A DNA stretch of 64,000 nucleotides. Origin: Acidobacteriota bacterium (lineage in GTDB: Bacteria; Acidobacteriota; Terriglobia; Terriglobales; Acidobacteriaceae). The position numbers and the translations under genes were made by a program. The stretch is taken from the NCBI GenBank assembly GCA_016196065.1, contig JACPYL010000010.1, positions 1,922,001 through 1,986,000 of the forward strand, written 5' to 3'. Positions 26,772 to 36,274 of this stretch are shown here, in pieces. Under the pieces are notes generated by a model that saw only the letters and a program-made list of their open reading frames with translations, had not been told where the DNA came from and did not search any database. Position 1 is the stretch's first letter. Each line of letters starts with the position of its first letter.

Positions 26772-28010
26772 TCAGATGTAGCGCACTGCCTCGGACGGAT
26801 CGAGCCTTGCTGCCCGAACCGCCGGGTAGATGCTGCTCAGCGTGCCAATCAGCATGGCTCCGAACAATGCCGCGAGCAGCAGGGTTGGGTTCAGCTCACG
26901 CCCAACCCCGGTCTCACTGAAATAGGGAAGGACCACCCAGCTTGCCGCCAGACCTGCCGCCCAGCCAAAGAAGCCCCCGGCAGCGCTGATCGTTGCCACT
27001 TCCAGGATGAGGCCTTTGATGATGTGAGTCCGGCGAAAACCAATTGCTCGCAGCACGCCGATCTCCTTGGTGCGCTCGACGACGGAACCCATCATGGTCG
27101 TAAAGATCATCAAAGCTCCGATGATCAGAACCACAACCGCGACAGCTGCCGAAAAGCGTGAAAGCCGCGCTACCATCTCTGTCCGCGCCTTCACCGCCTG
27201 CTGTACGGCCGAGACCTTGGCGTGGGGAAGTTTGTCGCGAATCTGCCCGACGATGTCCTCGACCGGACAGCCTTTGCACAAAGCGCTGACCTCGATCACA
27301 TTCAGCTGGCCAACCTTGTTCACCAGCTTCTGAACGTGCAGGAGTTCCCCGAAAATCATCCGGTCTTCCGGTCCACCCGTGGCCCCAATCACACCTGCCA
27401 CGCTGTGCGGCTGCCCAGCAATTTGCAGGCTTCCCTTGACGACCTTGAACTGGATTTGTTCTTCCGCGGAGTGGTGCTCGCCCATCTCGGCGCCTTTCTG
27501 AGGAGATTGTTCCGTGGGCTTGACAATCGAGAGCGCCCGCGCCACCTCGTAGCCGACGAGCACGTCTCCTTCCGTCTCCGGGTTTCTTCCCGTGATGCGC
27601 CACCATTGCCTCAGCTTGAGCTCATTCTTGAAGTCGACGCCTGCCAGGAGTACCTGCTGGCCCTCGACTTCCGCTGCGCTCAAGACCTTCGGAGCGATGA
27701 CACTCAGACGTTTGTGATAGGGAATCTGCCGGATCTTCTCGATATCTTCATTGCTCAGCTCATGCTCGTCGAAGGTGACGCCCGGAACAGAGACCCCGCC
27801 ATAGTCCAAGGCCAGGCTGTTCGATTCCGGCACAATCACGATATTCGCCCCGAAGCGGTCCAACTGTGCCCCGATCTCTTCCTGGATGGAGTTGCTCAAA
27901 CTCAACAGCGCTACAATGGTGCCGACGCCAATGGCAATGCCCACGGTCAGGAACATGGCCTTGCCTTTGCGTCGGTTCAGATTGGCGAAAGCCAGCGTGC
28001 TTATTCGCAT
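26772..28010 (-). CDS. ABC transporter permease (FtsX/MacB family)
   Basis: A 412-residue permease with the family layout: one N-terminal helix (about 18-40), a large periplasmic domain, then three C-terminal helices (about 290-400). RKGKAMFLTVGIAIGVGTIV and IGVLRAIGFRRTHI are typical motifs. A CKGCPVED motif in the periplasmic domain is notable, as a possible metal or redox site. GGGGGA lies before ATG 28010. It stands between a DUF2318 gene and its ATPase and is likely one operon with both. Confidence 0.87.
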   Translation of the reverse strand: MRISTLAFANLNRRKGKAMFLTVGIAIGVGTIVALLSLSNSIQEEIGAQLDRFGANIVIVPESNSLALDYGGVSVPGVTFDEHELSNEDIEKIRQIPYHKRLSVIAPKVLSAAEVEGQQVLLAGVDFKNELKLRQWWRITGRNPETEGDVLVGYEVARALSIVKPTEQSPQKGAEMGEHHSAEEQIQFKVVKGSLQIAGQPHSVAGVIGATGGPEDRMIFGELLHVQKLVNKVGQLNVIEVSALCKGCPVEDIVGQIRDKLPHAKVSAVQQAVKARTEMVARLSRFSAAVAVVVLIIGALMIFTTMMGSVVERTKEIGVLRAIGFRRTHIIKGLILEVATISAAGGFFGWAAGLAASWVVLPYFSETGVGRELNPTLLLAALFGAMLIGTLSSIYPAVRAARLDPSEAVRYI

Positions 28011-28034
28011 AAGTCCCCCAAGCCTCTTGTTCGG

Positions 28035-28583
28035 TTAGAACAATTCGGCACGGGCCTCCAACTCGCTAGTGGCGATCAGCAGCTTGTCTCCCTGAATCGT
28101 TCGCGGGATCCCGTCCGGATTGCAGCCTCCTGTGACCTCGTTGACCAAAGCGGACGGAAAGTGTTTGCGGCACTTGTTGCAGACCATGTCGTTGCCCTGT
28201 TGGTGATAACCCATCTTTTCCCGAAAGCAAACGACGCAGGCGTCGGCTGCGGCCCGGTACACACCATCGGAACTCTTGATCACGAAGAAGCGAACGGTCT
28301 TCTGGTTCGACGCCTTGTATTCGTAGAACTTTGGGTCGCCGGTGCTGACTTCGGTGAGTGGGATCTGGATCTGGCCAGACGATGAGTCGCCTGCCGGAAC
28401 CGGTTTCACTGCGGTGACCGCGCTCGATTTATTCGTGCCAGCAAACGCCAGGTAGATGAACGCTAGAACCACGAGTGTGCCGAGTACGCCAAGTATGTGA
28501 TTGGGCTTGATTCGCGGCCCAGCGTGGCCGTGTGCAAATCGTTCTCTCTTTTCTGTGCGTCTGTCGTTGGATCTATGAGTCAT
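28035..28583 (-). CDS. DUF2318 membrane-anchored Cys-rich protein (copy B)
   Basis: A 182-residue protein with one membrane helix at about 30-48 and a periplasmic DUF2318 domain. Motifs include KFYEYKASNQKTVRFFVIKS, then CVVCFREK and VCNKCRKHF as the two CxxC pairs, and GGCNPDGIP. GGGAGAA lies before ATG 28583. It is only about 20-30% alike to copy A by eye, so they are old duplicates or separate acquisitions. Its position just upstream of the permease mirrors the P19-type iron loci. Confidence 0.8.
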   Translation of the reverse strand: MTHRSNDRRTEKRERFAHGHAGPRIKPNHILGVLGTLVVLAFIYLAFAGTNKSSAVTAVKPVPAGDSSSGQIQIPLTEVSTGDPKFYEYKASNQKTVRFFVIKSSDGVYRAAADACVVCFREKMGYHQQGNDMVCNKCRKHFPSALVNEVTGGCNPDGIPRTIQGDKLLIATSELEARAELF

Positions 28584-28698
28584 AATGAGTTCTCCCTATG
28601 AGTTCTCCATCTCAACTGATTTCTGATATCGGTTTCGTTACCCGGCCTTGCCTGAGCGAACAGGTCACTGTTTGCCGTAATTTGTTGTCCGCGCATTC

Positions 28699-29544
28699 TT
28701 AGTTCTCCATTTCGGCTCGCGTGTAAACCACCGCACGACCTGCAGATTGCCCCATAGCCGGTGTGAGGTCTATTCCCTTGCCTGCCAGGAAGCCAATCGC
28801 GTTCAGCACCGCAGGCACATAGCTGCGTGTTTCAAGAGGCAGCATGCCCGCGCGGGCAATCGAACTGAAGTCACGCGTCGAGGTACGGTCGACCGCACGC
28901 TGGACGGTGTCCTCGCCTGCGTTATAGGCCGCCAAAGCCAGAGGCCAGTTGCCGAACTGGGTATGTAGGTCACGCAAATAACGCGCCGCCGCACGAGTTG
29001 ATTTATAAGGATCGAGTCGCTCGTCCAGAGCGGCTGTCACGACCAGGCCGTAGCGACGTGCGGTAACCGGCATGAATTGCCAGAGACCGCGCGCCCCTTT
29101 GGGAGATAGAGCGGTGCTTTGCCCACCGCTTTCCACCAAGACAACCGCCGCCATTTGCTGAGGAACTCCTTCTTCTCTCAGAATCGGTTCCAGCACCGGC
29201 CGTAGCCCTTGCACTCGTTGGACTGCCTTCTGTAATTGAATGTTCTGTCCTGTCTTTCCTTCTGGGCGTAGTGCCGAAACGAACTCAGGGTCTGAACTTA
29301 GCGACGCCTCGAGCTGCGGGCGCACTGCTTCGGTTGGGCGCTGAGCGCTGGCAAGGAGGTCGGTTGCCGTGACGCTCATCACCTGGTGAAAAGTCAAAAA
29401 GGCTTCGTCAACCGAAGCGGCTGATGTCCGGGAAACGGATTCCTGCGCCCAGCCCCATGCGGATGTGAGGAGCAGGAAGATAGCGGCGCCAGCCAACCTC
29501 TTCAATAGCGCAGGGCAGGCAACAGCAGAACACGGCTTAGGCAT
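28699..29544 (-). CDS. Lytic transglycosylase (SLT domain, GH23)
   Basis: A 281-residue exported protein. The signal peptide lies at about 10-32. A helical region leads to an SLT domain with the catalytic Glu in [20 protein letters not shown], then [10 protein letters not shown] and [10 protein letters not shown]. It cleaves peptidoglycan glycan strands to anhydromuropeptides, acting in the periplasm. GGAG lies 6 bases before ATG 29544, which overlaps the end of cusA, so it is co-translated with the efflux system. A role opening the cell wall for the trans-envelope pump is plausible. Confidence 0.85.
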   Translation of the reverse strand: MPKPCSAVACPALLKRLAGAAIFLLLTSAWGWAQESVSRTSAASVDEAFLTFHQVMSVTATDLLASAQRPTEAVRPQLEASLSSDPEFVSALRPEGKTGQNIQLQKAVQRVQGLRPVLEPILREEGVPQQMAAVVLVESGGQSTALSPKGARGLWQFMPVTARRYGLVVTAALDERLDPYKSTRAAARYLRDLHTQFGNWPLALAAYNAGEDTVQRAVDRTSTRDFSSIARAGMLPLETRSYVPAVLNAIGFLAGKGIDLTPAMGQSAGRAVVYTRAEMEN

Positions 29545-32500
29545 TGGTTTCTCCACTCGCCAACGCCGGTTGTGCCTTCAGCCCGGGCTTCACCTCGAAG
29601 TTCCACTTCCAGATGGCAAAGATGGGTGGATAAACCACAAGTTCCATCAAGAAGGAGATCAAGATTCCGCCCACGAGCGGCGCCGCAATACGCTTCATCA
29701 CGTCGGCTCCGCTTCCCACGGACCACAGGATCGGCAGCAGAGCAAATAGCATGCACGCCACAGTCATGATCTTGGGGCGCAGCCGCTTGACCGCACCCTG
29801 CACAATGGCCTCGCGCAAATCATCCCAGTTCCGCATCAGCCCTTTCTTTTGCGCGTCATGGTAGGCGATGTCCAAATAGAGCAACATAAACACCGCTGTC
29901 TCGGCGTCCACACCGAGCAACGCGATCAAGCCCACCCAAACGGCAATGCTCATGTTGTATCCGAGCAGGTACAGCAGCCAGATGGCTCCAATCGCGGAGA
30001 ACGGAACTGCCAGGAGAATGATGAAAGTCTTCACGATCGAGCCGGTGTTGAAGTAGAGCAGCAGGAACACGATGAAGAGAGTGATCGGGATCACGATTTT
30101 GAGCCGCTCCCGGACGCGCTGCATGAACTCGTACTGTCCGCTCCAGACGAGCTGGTAGCCCGCTGGAAGCTTCACATTCGCCAGAACTGCTTTCTTGGCA
30201 TCTTGTACGTAACCTCCGATATCTCGCCCAGACACATCCACATACACATATCCGCTCAGCCGGCCATTTTCGTCCCGGATCATGCTGGGACCGGTGAGAG
30301 TACGGATGTCAGCCAGTTGGGTCAGCGGGACCTGGGTGCCATCCGGCGTGGCAACCAGAACACGCTGCATGGCGCTAAGATCACTGCGGTAGTCGCGCAG
30401 GTAGCGAACGTTGACCGGATATCGTTCGCGCCCTTCTACGGTGGTGGTCACGTTTTCGCCGCCGATTGCCGACATGAGCACGTCTTCGGCATCGCCAACG
30501 GTGATTCCGTAACGGGCAAGCTGGTCCCGGTTCAGATCAAAGTCCAGGAAATACCCACCTGCTGTACGCTCTGCGAAAATGCTGGTGGTTCCCGGTATGC
30601 CCTTCAGCGCCATCTCGATGTTTTCCCCAATCTCCTGGATCTTGCCTAGATCGGAGCCGAGAATCTTGATGCCGAGAGGAGTTCGGACGCCGGTCGTAAG
30701 CATGTCGTTGCGGGCCTTGATCGGCATGGTCCAAGCGTTCGAGATACCGGGGAACTGCATGGCTTCGTTTAGGCCGCCCGTTCCGTAAATGAGTTCCTGA
30801 GTGTTTTTGTGATCCGGCCACGCGCGCCGCAAGGCCTTCTGCGTCCACTCTGGTGCCCAGCTTGAATACCAGCGCTTCTTCTTGGGCCATTCCGTCTGGG
30901 ATTTGAGGACCACCACTGTCTCCATCATGGAGAAAGGAGCCGGGTCGGTCGCGGTCTCGGCCCGTCCAGCCTTTCCAAATACTCGGTCTACCTCTGGGAA
31001 GCTCCGGAGAACTTTGTCTTGCATTTGGAGAATCCGGCTGGCTTCGGTAATCGACATGCCCGGCAGCGTCGTGGGCATGTAGAGGAGAACACCTTCATCG
31101 AGTGGAGGCATGAACTCAGACCCCAGACGGAAATACACTGGGATGGTGACCGCCATCGCGATGATTGCAGCCGCGATCGTCTTCCACCTGTGCTCGAGCA
31201 CAAACTCGATGACGGGGTGATAAATCTTCATCAACGGCCGGCTGATGGGGTGGTTTTCCTCGTTGTGGATCTCGCCCACCACTATCGCGTTGGTCACTTT
31301 TGCCAGCCAAGCCGGCCGAAACTCGAATTTCTTCAGCCGGATGAATAGCAGCAAGATAGGAGGCACCAGGGTAACCGCCAGAATTGCGGCGATTGCCATG
31401 GAAAAATTCTTGGTGAAAGCCAGGGGCTTAAAGAGCCGCCCTTCTTGCGCTTCCAAGGTGAATACCGGCAGAAAAGAAACCGCGATTACCAGCAAGGCAA
31501 AGAAACTTGGGCCTCCGACTTCCTTGATGGCGCCGATGATTACGTCTTTGTAGTCGCCAGGTCGTCCTTCAGCTTGCCAGTGTTCCAGCTTTTTGTGGGT
31601 TTGTTCCACCACCACGATTGATGCGTCGACCATGGCACCAATGGCAATCGCCAGCCCCCCCAGCGACATGATGTTCGCAGTCAAACCCAAAGCATGCATG
31701 GGAATAAACGAGAATAGGAGAGCCAGAGGAATCGTGATGATGGGGACCATGGCACTTGGAAGGTGCCAGAGGAATATCACGATGACCAAGCTCACAATGA
31801 TAAGTTCCTCGATTAACGTGCCCTTCAGGTTCTCGATGGAGCGATCGATCAGCTCAGAACGGTCGTAAGTGGGAACAATCTCCAGACCTGGCGGCAGACT
31901 AACCTTCATCTCCTCCAGCTTCGCCTTCACCCGTTCAATGACCTTCTGGGCGTTCTCGCCGAATCTCATAATTACTATCGCCCCGACTACCTCTCCCTCT
32001 CCGTCCAGTTCCGCGACTCCCCGACGCAACTCCGGGCCGAGGGTAACTGTCGCCAAGTCCCGCACGAGCACGGGCGTTCCGGTAGCCGGGTTGTATCCCA
32101 CTACCGATTTCTCGATGTCTTTGAGCGACTTGATATAGCCCCGGCCTCGGACCATGTATTCCCTGCCGGTGAATTCGACCAGCCGTGCGCCGATATCGTT
32201 GTTGCTGCCCTTTATGGCGTCCACAACTTTGTTGATCGGGATCTTGTAACCCAAGAGCTTGTTGGGATCGACGTTAACCTGGTATTGGCGGACGAAGCCG
32301 CCCAAAGGCGCCACTTCAGCCACGCCCGGAACGGCCTGCAGGGCATAGCGCAAATACCAGTCCTGAAAAGTCTTCATGTCCGCCAGGCTGTATTTACCCG
32401 TCTTGTCGACGAGCGCATACTCGTAGATCCAACCAACGGAGGTGTAGTCTTTCGCCAACTCCGTCTGTACGCCTTGCGGCAGTCGCGGCAGAATGGCGCT

Positions 32501-32839
32501 AAGGTACTCCAGGGTGCGGGAACGCGCCCAATAGAGGTCGGTGCCCTCCTCGAAGATCACATACACATACGAGTAACCGAAGTCAGAGAAGCCACGGATG
32601 TCTTTCACTTTCGGCAGTCCCAGCAGCGAGGAAACGATGGGATAGGTGACTTGGTCCTCCATGATGTCGGGGCTGCGGTCCCATCTGCTGTAGATGATGA
32701 CCTGCGTGTCCGACAAATCGGGGATCGCATCCAGTTTGGTGTTGCTCAGGGAATACCACCCGATCATCGCTGCTACGCCGGTGAAGAGGAAGACCAGGAA
32801 CTTATTACGAGCACAGGCATCTATGATTCGATTTATCAT
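29537..32839 (-). CDS. cusA: Heavy-metal efflux RND pump (CusA/CzcA family)
   Basis: An 1100-residue pump, normal for the family. There are twelve membrane segments in the RND pattern, with N-terminal [17 protein letters not shown], the [15 protein letters not shown] segment, and the charged helix-4 region [18 protein letters not shown]. The periplasmic domain has Met-rich spots ([23 protein letters not shown]) suited to Cu(I)/Ag(I). ATG 32839 overlaps the preceding gene's TGA in ATGA. It works with the CusB-like and CusC-like proteins upstream in one operon. Confidence 0.92.
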   Translation of the reverse strand: MINRIIDACARNKFLVFLFTGVAAMIGWYSLSNTKLDAIPDLSDTQVIIYSRWDRSPDIMEDQVTYPIVSSLLGLPKVKDIRGFSDFGYSYVYVIFEEGTDLYWARSRTLEYLSAILPRLPQGVQTELAKDYTSVGWIYEYALVDKTGKYSLADMKTFQDWYLRYALQAVPGVAEVAPLGGFVRQYQVNVDPNKLLGYKIPINKVVDAIKGSNNDIGARLVEFTGREYMVRGRGYIKSLKDIEKSVVGYNPATGTPVLVRDLATVTLGPELRRGVAELDGEGEVVGAIVIMRFGENAQKVIERVKAKLEEMKVSLPPGLEIVPTYDRSELIDRSIENLKGTLIEELIIVSLVIVIFLWHLPSAMVPIITIPLALLFSFIPMHALGLTANIMSLGGLAIAIGAMVDASIVVVEQTHKKLEHWQAEGRPGDYKDVIIGAIKEVGGPSFFALLVIAVSFLPVFTLEAQEGRLFKPLAFTKNFSMAIAAILAVTLVPPILLLFIRLKKFEFRPAWLAKVTNAIVVGEIHNEENHPISRPLMKIYHPVIEFVLEHRWKTIAAAIIAMAVTIPVYFRLGSEFMPPLDEGVLLYMPTTLPGMSITEASRILQMQDKVLRSFPEVDRVFGKAGRAETATDPAPFSMMETVVVLKSQTEWPKKKRWYSSWAPEWTQKALRRAWPDHKNTQELIYGTGGLNEAMQFPGISNAWTMPIKARNDMLTTGVRTPLGIKILGSDLGKIQEIGENIEMALKGIPGTTSIFAERTAGGYFLDFDLNRDQLARYGITVGDAEDVLMSAIGGENVTTTVEGRERYPVNVRYLRDYRSDLSAMQRVLVATPDGTQVPLTQLADIRTLTGPSMIRDENGRLSGYVYVDVSGRDIGGYVQDAKKAVLANVKLPAGYQLVWSGQYEFMQRVRERLKIVIPITLFIVFLLLYFNTGSIVKTFIILLAVPFSAIGAIWLLYLLGYNMSIAVWVGLIALLGVDAETAVFMLLYLDIAYHDAQKKGLMRNWDDLREAIVQGAVKRLRPKIMTVACMLFALLPILWSVGSGADVMKRIAAPLVGGILISFLMELVVYPPIFAIWKWNFEVKPGLKAQPALASGETNA

Positions 32840-33327
32840 TGGGCACTGACTCCCTGGAGTAGCTTCTGCAATTGCATAACTGTCCCACCGTTCTCTCGTA
32901 CAAATGCTTCTGCATCGTCTCGATGAGCAAAGGCGTAGGTCCCGGGAAAACAACGGTCGTAAGTCATCTGTTGCATGTGCTTACTCTGATCGACCATCGT
33001 TTCGTCGTGAGCGCAGAGCACCTTGCGGCTGCCGTCGACGAAGTAGGCCTGTTCGGGGTTGAGGCTGTTGCCCGAGACGTAATCGGTGACTGCGATCAGA
33101 CGTAACGGCTTCTTCTCCTGGTAGGCCTCACTGACCGCGCAACGCGCGCAGCAAACCGTGCGGCGCCGCCCGTCGATTTCAGCGATTACCTTGGTATTCG
33201 CGTGAATCGAACGGTGGCAGAATCCACAAAACGTTTCTTCGCGGTTGGCCATCAAGCGATAACCGGCGGCTACAAGCCCTGCCAGCACTACTAATACCGC
33301 TGTCGCAATCCATGCGCGTTTCGCCAT
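32836..33327 (-). CDS. NosL-like copper-binding protein within the cus operon
   Basis: A 163-residue membrane-anchored protein: one helix (about 5-25), then FCGFCHRSI, a CCARCAV cluster, VTDYVSGN and AYFVDGS, and a C-terminal AFAHRDDAEAFVRENGG. That order matches the NosL family, in which such proteins deliver Cu(I) to nitrous oxide reductase. Here it lies between cusB and cusA with ATGA overlap to cusA, and no nos genes are present. A copper chaperone for the efflux pump, playing the part of CusF, is inferred. AAGGAG supports ATG 33327. Confidence 0.7.
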   Translation of the reverse strand: MAKRAWIATAVLVVLAGLVAAGYRLMANREETFCGFCHRSIHANTKVIAEIDGRRRTVCCARCAVSEAYQEKKPLRLIAVTDYVSGNSLNPEQAYFVDGSRKVLCAHDETMVDQSKHMQQMTYDRCFPGTYAFAHRDDAEAFVRENGGTVMQLQKLLQGVSAQ

Positions 33328-33345
33328 TCTCATTCTCCTTGTCGC

Positions 33346-34830
33346 TTAGTGCTTCATTCCGCCCATGGCACTTTTCAGCCGGCTCTCCGAGTCGATCAGG
33401 AAATTGCCGGATGTGACGATGGTTTCCCCCGCTCGCAGGCCGGAGAGCACTGCTATCTTGTCGTCCAGTTTCACGCCGATTTTGATCTCGCGCGGCTCGA
33501 AGTATCCGTCTGGCAGGGCGACGAAGACGGTCTGCCGCTCGCCGGAATCGAGCACTGCGCTCTGCGGCACAACCACCTGGGTGCCGTAGTCGATCTTCAG
33601 ATTGACCTCTGAGTACATGTCAGGTTTCAAATCGAAATTAGGATTTGCAAATTCAAGCCGTACTTTGACCGTGCGGGTTTGAGGATCCAACGTGGGAAGA
33701 ATGTAGGTCACACGTCCGTTGTATTTCTTGCCCGGATAGTAGCTCAGCTCCATTTGCGCCATCTGACCTACGTGGACGTACGGCACTTCGTATTCGTAAA
33801 TCTGGGCGTTGGCCCAAATAGTGGAAAGATCGGCGATCACATAGAGATCCATGTCTGGCGTAATCGCAGTTTGGGGAAATGCTTTGCGATCCATCACGAA
33901 GCCCGTGACTGGGGAATAGAAAGTTAGCGTTCGGGTGATTTTCCCAGTCTCATCGAGTTCCTTGATTTGCTGGTCGCTGATGTCCCACAGGCGGAGGCGC
34001 TCGCGGGTGGAACTCAACAGCGACTCTGCCCCCCGAGAGGCCTCCGGAAAGCTTGAATCCCCGAGGTACTGTTTGCCACGACGAGCTATCAGGTATTCCT
34101 GCTCGGTAGCGACGAGATCCGGACTGTAGACCGTAAATAGTGGATCTCCCTTCTTGACCAGCTTCCCTACGTAATCGACATATACCTGCTCAATCCAGCC
34201 GTTGACCTTCACGTGGACGTGTGCCAACTTGGTTTCGTCAGCGGTCAACTGCGCCACGGCGCGAACCGTGCGGAACAACGACTCACGCTGCACGGTCGCC
34301 GTCTGGACACCGATCAGCTGCTGCTTTCCTTGGGACAGTTTCACGGTGCCAACCGGCATGTTCGCCGTCGCTTCTTCCTCATCGGCGTACCTGGGAACCA
34401 GCGGCATACCGTCGGTAGCGGTGCCCGGCTTGGACGACTGGAAAGTCGGGTTCATGGCGTCGTAGTAATAGAGAACCTTGCGCTCTCCCGGCGGGGTGGA
34501 CTTATCTGTCCCTGGCGTGCTGGCCATGCCCGGCATGTTGGCCATGCTGCCGCTACTGGGCGAAGCATTGCTCTCGTCTGCATATTTCGGCACCAGGTCC
34601 ATCCCGTCCGGCGCCTTGCCTGGCTTGTCATAGTGGTTCTTCGAGTTCATGGCGTCGTAGTAGTAGAGAACCGTGCGTTCCGGAAGTGTGCTCGTCTGCT
34701 TGTCGACAGTTCGGGACGCCATCGCCTTGTCGTCCTGGAGCCAAGTGCCGATGCGACCACGAAACAGAATGCCGAAAACGATTACCACCGCCAGGATCAG
34801 TGCGAAATACGTTGCAAACTTGCGAATCAT
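33346..34830 (-). CDS. cusB: RND efflux periplasmic adaptor (CusB-like) with two heavy-metal-binding motifs
   Basis: A 494-residue adaptor. After an N-terminal helix there are two copies of a heavy-metal-binding motif, each beginning VLYYYDAMN and ending PGM.LVP(K/R)YADE style (GKAPDGMDLVPKYADE and GTATDGMPLVPRYADE). The lipoyl/barrel-sandwich and beta-barrel domains follow (VKVNGWIEQVYVDYVGKLV, KPDMYSEVNLKI). It bridges the inner-membrane pump and the outer-membrane channel. AAGGAG is 9 bases before ATG 34830; ATG 34848 overlaps the upstream stop and is the alternative. Confidence 0.9.
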   Translation of the reverse strand: MIRKFATYFALILAVVIVFGILFRGRIGTWLQDDKAMASRTVDKQTSTLPERTVLYYYDAMNSKNHYDKPGKAPDGMDLVPKYADESNASPSSGSMANMPGMASTPGTDKSTPPGERKVLYYYDAMNPTFQSSKPGTATDGMPLVPRYADEEEATANMPVGTVKLSQGKQQLIGVQTATVQRESLFRTVRAVAQLTADETKLAHVHVKVNGWIEQVYVDYVGKLVKKGDPLFTVYSPDLVATEQEYLIARRGKQYLGDSSFPEASRGAESLLSSTRERLRLWDISDQQIKELDETGKITRTLTFYSPVTGFVMDRKAFPQTAITPDMDLYVIADLSTIWANAQIYEYEVPYVHVGQMAQMELSYYPGKKYNGRVTYILPTLDPQTRTVKVRLEFANPNFDLKPDMYSEVNLKIDYGTQVVVPQSAVLDSGERQTVFVALPDGYFEPREIKIGVKLDDKIAVLSGLRAGETIVTSGNFLIDSESRLKSAMGGMKH

Positions 34831-34844
34831 GGTTCTTTGCTCCT

Positions 34845-36155
34845 TCATTTCGTTAGCTCCACGCCGACCAGCGGCTCTAGGTTCGCCAGGGCCATCTGGT
34901 AATTGGCCAACTCGCGGTAATAGCTCACTTCGTAGTCCAGTACGACCGTGAAGTTCGTGAGAATGGTGAGGAAATCGACCGCGCCTACCTGATAGGAAGC
35001 CATCGAGGACTCCAGGGCCAGCGAGGACTGCGGCACAATTGCCTGCGAGTAGAGCTCCAGCAACTGCTCTGACGATTTCGCCAACAGGTACTGCTGTTTG
35101 ACCGCGAAGGACAATTCCGTTTGCCGATTTTCCTTGCTCCGCTGCGAACTGGCGAGTTGCTCGGTTTGCTCCCGAACAGCTTCCCGCTGTTTGGTCCGGT
35201 AATAAATCGGAATGTTTGCTGTCACGGTGAACCCGTGCATATCCTTCATGTCCGGCCGCTGCTGGTACATGTAGCCCACGTTAAAATCAGGTCGATAGTC
35301 CTTTTGGGCCAGATTGACCGCATACTGGTTGCGTTCGATCATTCGTTGTTCGCGCTGCAATCCCGTGTCTTGTTCACGGGCTAAAGTGTAGAGTTCATCG
35401 AGTGAGTGTGCGAGCTTGGCAGGCTCGAACGACGCCGGCGAAGGCAACGGCGCCTCCGGATCACGGAGCAGAAGCGTATTCAACCTGACTTGAGCGGTTC
35501 TCTGCTGCTGCTCGAAAACGGTCTGTCGCTGCTGGAGAAGTGATATTTCTACTTGCGACCTTAGAACATCCTGCTGGACACCTTTGCCGACGCGATAGCG
35601 TGCTTCGGCAATGCTTGACAGTTTTTGCAGCAAATCTTTGTTTTTCTGTGTGATCCCAACCGCCTTGGAAGCGGCAAAGTAGTCGTAGTAAGCCGACTTC
35701 ACATCGGCGACTAGCTTGCGCCGGGCCGCCTCGTAATCCCACTGGGCTGCTTCGGCTTCACGATCAGCAATCTCGCCGCGTAATTTGAGCTTGCCGGGGT
35801 AAGGTATCCCCTGGCTGGCGGTGATCGCCCGATTGCTGGATGAATCTCCATTCTGCACGCTGAAGGGCGTGATGTTCCCTGCCCAGCCAACCGAAACCGT
35901 GGGGTCCGGTAGCGTCCTTGCCTGGGGCACGCGGTGCCTTAGTGCTTCCACTTGCCGCTGCGCGCTCTGAACTCCGGGGTTCTTCTGCAAGGCTTCACGG
36001 ATCAAGCCGTCGAGATCGGCAGATGGCGGCTGCGCAGTCTGTGTCGGCGTTTCAGTGGAGGGCGACTGCACAGTCATCGGGACTGGTGTCTGTTGCCCGT
36101 ACGCAAAGGCAACCAAAAGGCAGCCAACAACCAGCGATAGTACTTTCCTCATCAT
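34845..36155 (-). CDS. cusC: Outer-membrane efflux channel (CusC/TolC family)
   Basis: A 436-residue exported protein with a signal peptide ending near FAYGQQ. It shows the two-fold TolC pattern of long helices (LDGLIREALQKNPGVQSAQR, VKSAYYDYFAASKAVG, KQQYLLAKSSEQLLELYS). No lipobox Cys is present, unlike E. coli CusC. It forms the outer-membrane channel for the metal pump. Its start is preceded by a (GA)8 tract that must provide the ribosome site. Confidence 0.88.
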   Translation of the reverse strand: MMRKVLSLVVGCLLVAFAYGQQTPVPMTVQSPSTETPTQTAQPPSADLDGLIREALQKNPGVQSAQRQVEALRHRVPQARTLPDPTVSVGWAGNITPFSVQNGDSSSNRAITASQGIPYPGKLKLRGEIADREAEAAQWDYEAARRKLVADVKSAYYDYFAASKAVGITQKNKDLLQKLSSIAEARYRVGKGVQQDVLRSQVEISLLQQRQTVFEQQQRTAQVRLNTLLLRDPEAPLPSPASFEPAKLAHSLDELYTLAREQDTGLQREQRMIERNQYAVNLAQKDYRPDFNVGYMYQQRPDMKDMHGFTVTANIPIYYRTKQREAVREQTEQLASSQRSKENRQTELSFAVKQQYLLAKSSEQLLELYSQAIVPQSSLALESSMASYQVGAVDFLTILTNFTVVLDYEVSYYRELANYQMALANLEPLVGVELTK

Positions 36156-36158
36156 GAA

Positions 36159-36175
36159 TCTCTCTCTCTCTCTCT
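36159..36175 (-). repeat. (GA)8 simple repeat in the cusC ribosome-binding region
   Basis: The plus strand reads TC eight times then T. On the coding strand this is an AGAGAG tract ending four bases before ATG 36155. Purine-rich GAGAG can pair with the 16S tail, so length changes could alter translation. Confidence 0.55.
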
Positions 36176-36182
36176 GTCCAAG

Positions 36183-36225
36183 GGCCGTCTTTCCTTAGCG
36201 TTGCTTCCGCTCGGGAAAGACGGCC
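36183..36225 (-). terminator. 12-base-stem hairpin between HC-hairpin gene and cusC
   Basis: GGCCGTCTTTCC (36183-36194) and GGAAAGACGGCC (36214-36225) are perfect inverses around a 19-base loop. It lies downstream of the gene ending at 36275 on the minus strand. No T-run follows, so it may attenuate or protect the mRNA instead of acting as a full intrinsic terminator. Confidence 0.55.
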
Positions 36226-36274
36226 TTCTCGGTTTATCGGTCTGGGAGCGCAGTTGGCGATCGTTTTCATTCAG

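Noticed and set aside
27222-28385. Plus-strand open frame of 387 codons
   Set aside because: Antisense to the FtsX permease and DUF2318 genes, which have recognisable motifs and ribosome sites.
29849-30649. Plus-strand open frame of 266 codons
   Set aside because: Antisense to cusA.
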